From Trebouxia sp. TZW2008 (lineage: Eukaryota > Chlorophyta > Trebouxiophyceae > Trebouxiales > Trebouxiaceae): 64,000 nt of DNA. A program made the translations under genes and the position numbers. The DNA lies in the NCBI GenBank assembly GCA_002118135.1, contig BDIU01000040.1, forward strand, positions 248,001 to 312,000, read 5' to 3'. The notes under the pieces are model-generated. The model was not told the origin of the DNA, made no database searches, and was given only the letters and a program-made list of their open reading frames with translations. This document shows, piece after piece, positions 60,601 through 64,000 of this stretch. Each line of letters opens with the position of its first letter. The first letter of the stretch is position 1.

Positions 60601-63600
60601 CCTGCATCTGTTTGCTCCCTCGCTCGCTCGCTAGCTCACCCGCCAACTCTTTCGCCGACTCACCCACGCACTGGCTGGCTTGCTCGCTCAGTCAGTCCGT
60701 CACACATGCGTGTACGCATGTGTGCATGCGTTTGCTCTATAATTAGCTTGTGTGTCGTTGTCGACATGCATGCCAGCATACTGTGCAAAGCTGTTTAGTT
60801 GCATATGCAAGCAATCAGCTGCGCTCAGGCACTCCAAAACAGGCAGAGACATGCTTGAAGTGTGTAGCTACTCTTCACGTACTTATGGTTACTGCAGGCT
60901 GTCAGACGTCTCAGAAGATGAAGAGGCTGGAGGCGAGCTGACTCACTTGCCCAACATAGCGACAGCGCCCATTCCAGAAGTGGAAGCAGTGCTCAGGACA
61001 GCGGATCATTGGCACTTTGACGCTTTCAAATTGGCTGAGGCATCTCAGGGGTACCCCCTAAGCACCCTGGGGTTCTGGCTCATTCAACAGAACAGGGTTG
61101 CCAAGGAATTCAGTGAGTCACTCCAACTTTACATTACACTTCTGGCGCTGGGCTTAGGATCTGCCCACCACAATACATACACTCAAGAATCAAGCAGCTA
61201 TCATGCACGACTGTTCAAAAGTGGAATCTGCAGAACAGGCGAAGCCACTGTTATCCAAATTGCGCCTTGCATCAGTCACTAGCCCGCTGCTAATCCCTAC
61301 CTGGTGCCTTGCACATAACATGTCACCTGGCACATTCCAAAACACTGCAGCACTGCACCCTATAGCATCACGCAATGTCTTATAATACAGCGTGACATGA
61401 TGTAATTTGACGCCAAATGATGCATCAGGCTGATGACTGACACAAAATGCATGCTGCTGTAACTTCCGCTGCTTGCGCTCAATCACCTGCACCTCACCTG
61501 TCACAAGTATTCGTTGCTGGCCTGCTCTGCAGCTCAGGCAAAGCCTTCAACAGCATTTATGGCTCAAGGTAGCTGCTGATCATGCAGAGTTGGAACCCAG
61601 CAAGCTTGCAACCTAGAGCTTGGGGATCTTGGTCTTACAGACGTGGAACTGAGCAAGACAACGCCATTAGTATTATAGCTTGTAGTGACTTTGAGAAACT
61701 CATGTGCTGATCACACAAGTGTCCGGTCCTGCAGAGTTAGAGCCCAGCAAGCTGGCAAAGTTCCTAAGGCGGGTGGAAGATGGCTACAATGACACGCCCT
61801 ACCACAGCAAATCCCACGCTGCAGATGTGCTACAAAGCATGCACACCATTCTGACGCTGGGCGGGCTGGCCAGCCGCATGGATGATGAACTTGTGATGCT
61901 GGCAGGTGCGTGGGCAGCTGCTGACAACAGCATCCAGCTTGTTTCATATGCATGTCAGTCTGTGTGCAATGTCTGTGTGCATGTGTAGCAATCCTAATGC
62001 TGGGAGGGCTAGCTACCTGCAAGGACAACGAGCTTGTCACGCTGGCTGGTGAGTCGGTCATGACTTGCATGAGCATACAGCTCGTCTCATGTGCATGCAT
62101 TTCTGTGGATCCTGGCAATCCTTCTGTAGGCTCACCTTTGCAAGGATCCATGGATACATGCAGGTTTCCATGCATGTTGCATGAGTTTCCTGCAAGCTCA
62201 TTTGAGGCAGCCAATGACTCTTGTTGAAAATTACTGTGATCCATTCAATGGATTCTTTGAGGTTGCATATTATAACACCTTTGTTGATATGCTGTTGCCA
62301 CTTATGCTTTAATGTTATCAACCTAGCATGGTGTATGTCGGCGCTTTTCTGCATTGTGCACGCAGGGTGCTTGTCTGCCATTTGCAATGTGTCGAACACA
62401 AAAAGCTTCATGATCATTACCCAATAACAACCAGCCGGTCATTTTGTGTTTCTGACTTGCAGGGTATTTGTCTGCCATCTGTCACGATCTTGACCACAAA
62501 GGCTTGAACAACGACTTCCTGATCAAGACCAGCAACCCGCTAGCCATTCAGTACAATGATCTGTCCCCTTTGGAGAATCACCACCTGGCGCAGTCTTTCC
62601 GCCTGCTCAATAGGAGCGATTGCGGCCTGTTGCGGCACCTTCCCAAAGACAAACAGGTGCTTGACTTCCATCAAGACTTGATAGGCTATTGCAAGACAAG
62701 TGACAAAATTTTGCATTTTTCCAAGTGAGAGACCTCAAAACAGCAAAACATGTCAACAATCCCCTGACATGTTACCTACATTTGCACTCAGGGCTCTCTG
62801 TGCACTATTCTGGGTGCAACATGATGACACTTGCCAAGCAGGCGCAGTCCACTGTCCAAGAGTTTCTACAAGAAGTTGTGGCACTGCTTGTGTTTCCATG
62901 CATGCTGTGAAACATGGCATGGCTTCGACAAATCTTGCAACCTTACTTTTGCCAGCAATGATCATGACAAGAATTCACCTGCAAGTCAGTAAACATGCGT
63001 TCCAGCACCCACTTAGTGTCATGATGCATATGAGCAAGACAGTGATGACGCCGTGGGTCCTAAACCTGAAGCCTGCTTGAAAGGCCAGAATACAATCAGA
63101 CTTGTCATGGCAGAGTCAGCTGCGGAAGCTGATGATAGACATGGTGCTGGGCACAGAAATGAAGCAGCACTGCGCCGTCAGTTTACCTTACACTAAAGAC
63201 AGATCTATGGTATAGGCTCGATTGCGGAAGCTAATGATTGATATGGTGCTGGGCACAGACATGAAGCAGCACTGCGCCATCATCTCGCGCTTCCAGACTG
63301 TGCTACAAGTCAAGCTGCACTGCCGATAATGCTAGTGCCAGTGCCAGCACCAATGAGGCCCTGAGGTTCAACATTCAAGGAAATGTTCTTTAAATTGATA
63401 TGTCATGGTGTGTTATGACAGGCACGGCTGCGGAAGCTGATGATCGATATGGTGCTGGGCACAGACATGAAGCAGCACTGCGCCATCATCTCGCGCTTCC
63501 AGACGGTGCTGCAAGTCAAGCTGCACAGCCGCATGGTGAGCACTGCCGGCGGTGCTAGTGCTGGAACCAGCACCAATGAAGCCCTGGGCATCAAGTTTGA

Positions 63601-64000
63601 AGACCCTGCAGACCGCTCCATGCTGCTTCAGGTCAGTTTTCACAATGCAAATCTGTTGTTGGCGCCTCTTGATGCCTCGATGCAGTCGTTTCGCTTTGAT
63701 GAGCACTGCCGGTGGTACTAGTGCTGGATCCGGCACCAATGAGGCCCTGGGCATCAAGTTTGAGGACCCTGCAGACCGCTCAATGCTTCTTCAGGTCAGT
63801 TGGCCATCCTCTTGAATTGATTTTGCTAAGTGTCAAGATTGGTTGTACACAAAGGCTGTTCAACCAAAGTAGCCTCAGGCATGTCATCAGCAGGCTTCAG
63901 TGAACATGTGCATGTTTGCATTCTTCATTGCACTCTTGGGCGACAACCATGACCTTTGCAATGCAGTGCTGGTTTCGAGCCATTGCAGACACTTGTACAC
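57700..64000 (+). CDS. 3',5'-cyclic nucleotide phosphodiesterase (PDEase class I), 3' end outside window
   Basis: Exons in phase: one ending at 57776, then 57906-58031, 58514-58612, 59113-59293, 59666-59787, 60038-60198, 60523-60561, 60898-61112, 61533-61568, 61735-61905, 62463-62656 and 63422-63631. The catalytic core is clear: DTPYHSKSHAADVLQSMH (family YHNxxHAxDV, here Ser for Asn), CHDLDHKGLNNDF (the HDxxHxGxxN metal site), LSPLENHHLAQSFRLL and MIDMVLGTDMKQHCAI. The remaining metal-binding Asp and substrate-binding Gln region lies beyond 64000. The N-terminal ~300 residues, including PVRRMLGVLQAIMNGQQPD, match no domain I can name. These enzymes hydrolyse cAMP or cGMP; which one cannot be told here. 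The start is unresolved: the exon ending at 57776 is open from about 57657 without ATG, and a possible first exon ATG at 57330 does not connect cleanly. Confidence 0.93.
58690..58745 (+). repeat. Decayed copy of 3' part of the gene H exon 58514-58612
   Basis: It repeats the stretch encoding GKPLELDVSYK with a stop introduced, followed by the same donor, downstream of the intact exon. Confidence 0.85.
61585..61615 (+). repeat. Copy of 5' edge of the gene H exon 61735-61905
   Basis: The stretch tgcagagttggaacccagca repeats the acceptor and first codons (ELEPSKLA), upstream of the intact exon. Confidence 0.8.
61990..62055 (+). repeat. Copy of 3' part of the gene H exon 61735-61905
   Basis: It repeats the LTLGGLA and DDELVMLAG coding region with its donor, downstream of the intact exon. 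Confidence 0.85.
62362..62405 (+). repeat. Copy of 5' edge of the gene H exon 62463-62656
   Basis: The stretch gcagggtgcttgtctgccat resembles the acceptor and start of the HD-motif exon, upstream of it. Confidence 0.75.
63105..63340 (+). repeat. Two copies of 5' part of the gene H exon 63422-63631
   Basis: Copies begin near 63110 and 63216 and repeat the stretch encoding RLRKLMIDMVLGT and onward. Both lie upstream of the intact exon and the second is nearly identical over about 100 bp before a stop. Confidence 0.93.
63700..63795 (+). repeat. Copy of 3' part of the gene H exon 63422-63631
   Basis: It repeats the stretch encoding NEALGIKFEDPADRSMLLQ with the same gtcagtt donor, downstream of the intact exon and with very few differences. 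Confidence 0.95.

Overview
The window looks like nuclear DNA of a green alga (Chlorophyta, probably Trebouxiophyceae-like). Every recognisable gene is split into many short exons with GT-AG and a few GC-AG introns. The gene families are plant/algal: a CAMTA transcription factor, a pheophorbide a oxygenase-like Rieske protein, a VFL1/LRRCC1-like basal-body protein and a class I cyclic-nucleotide phosphodiesterase. TGTAA, the usual algal polyadenylation signal, sits just downstream of several stop codons. No bacterial operon, CRISPR array, rRNA or tRNA was seen.

Layout. (A) 7866 down to the left edge, minus: membrane-anchored APP1-type (HAD-fold) phosphatidate phosphatase-like protein, 3' end outside the window. 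(B) ~8789-14534, plus: PAO-like Rieske oxygenase, divergent from A. (C) ~22919-15602, minus: Gln-rich protein with repeated PAM2-like motifs and a C-terminal membrane segment. (D) 31769-23793, minus: secreted class 3 lipase with two lipase modules, the first lacking the catalytic Ser. (E) 33978-32553, minus: TmpA/ferric-reductase-like membrane protein. (F) 43737-34382, minus: LRR plus coiled-coil VFL1/LRRCC1-like protein. (G) 44499-55506, plus: CAMTA, divergent from F, with a phase-consistent 16-exon model. (H) ~57700 to the right edge, plus: PDEase, 3' end outside the window. Exon models were built by hand from splice consensus, reading-frame phase and family motifs. Where phases join exactly I state it; the unresolved starts and joins are named.

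The most striking property of the window is not a gene. Almost every large intron contains decayed tandem copies of the exon edge next to it. Copies of the 5' part of an exon, with its acceptor, lie upstream of the intact exon. Copies of the 3' part, with its donor, lie downstream. More than 25 such arrays, of 1 to 9 copies, occur across seven of the eight genes, and one decorates the end of the CAMTA transcript. This is what tandem duplication across splice junctions would leave if splicing keeps skipping the extra copies. It appears to be a main route of intron growth in this genome.

The genes do not form an obvious pathway. A and D both act on lipids, G and H belong to Ca2+/calmodulin and cyclic-nucleotide signalling, and F implies retained centriole or basal-body machinery. 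I treat them as ordinary neighbours rather than a cluster.
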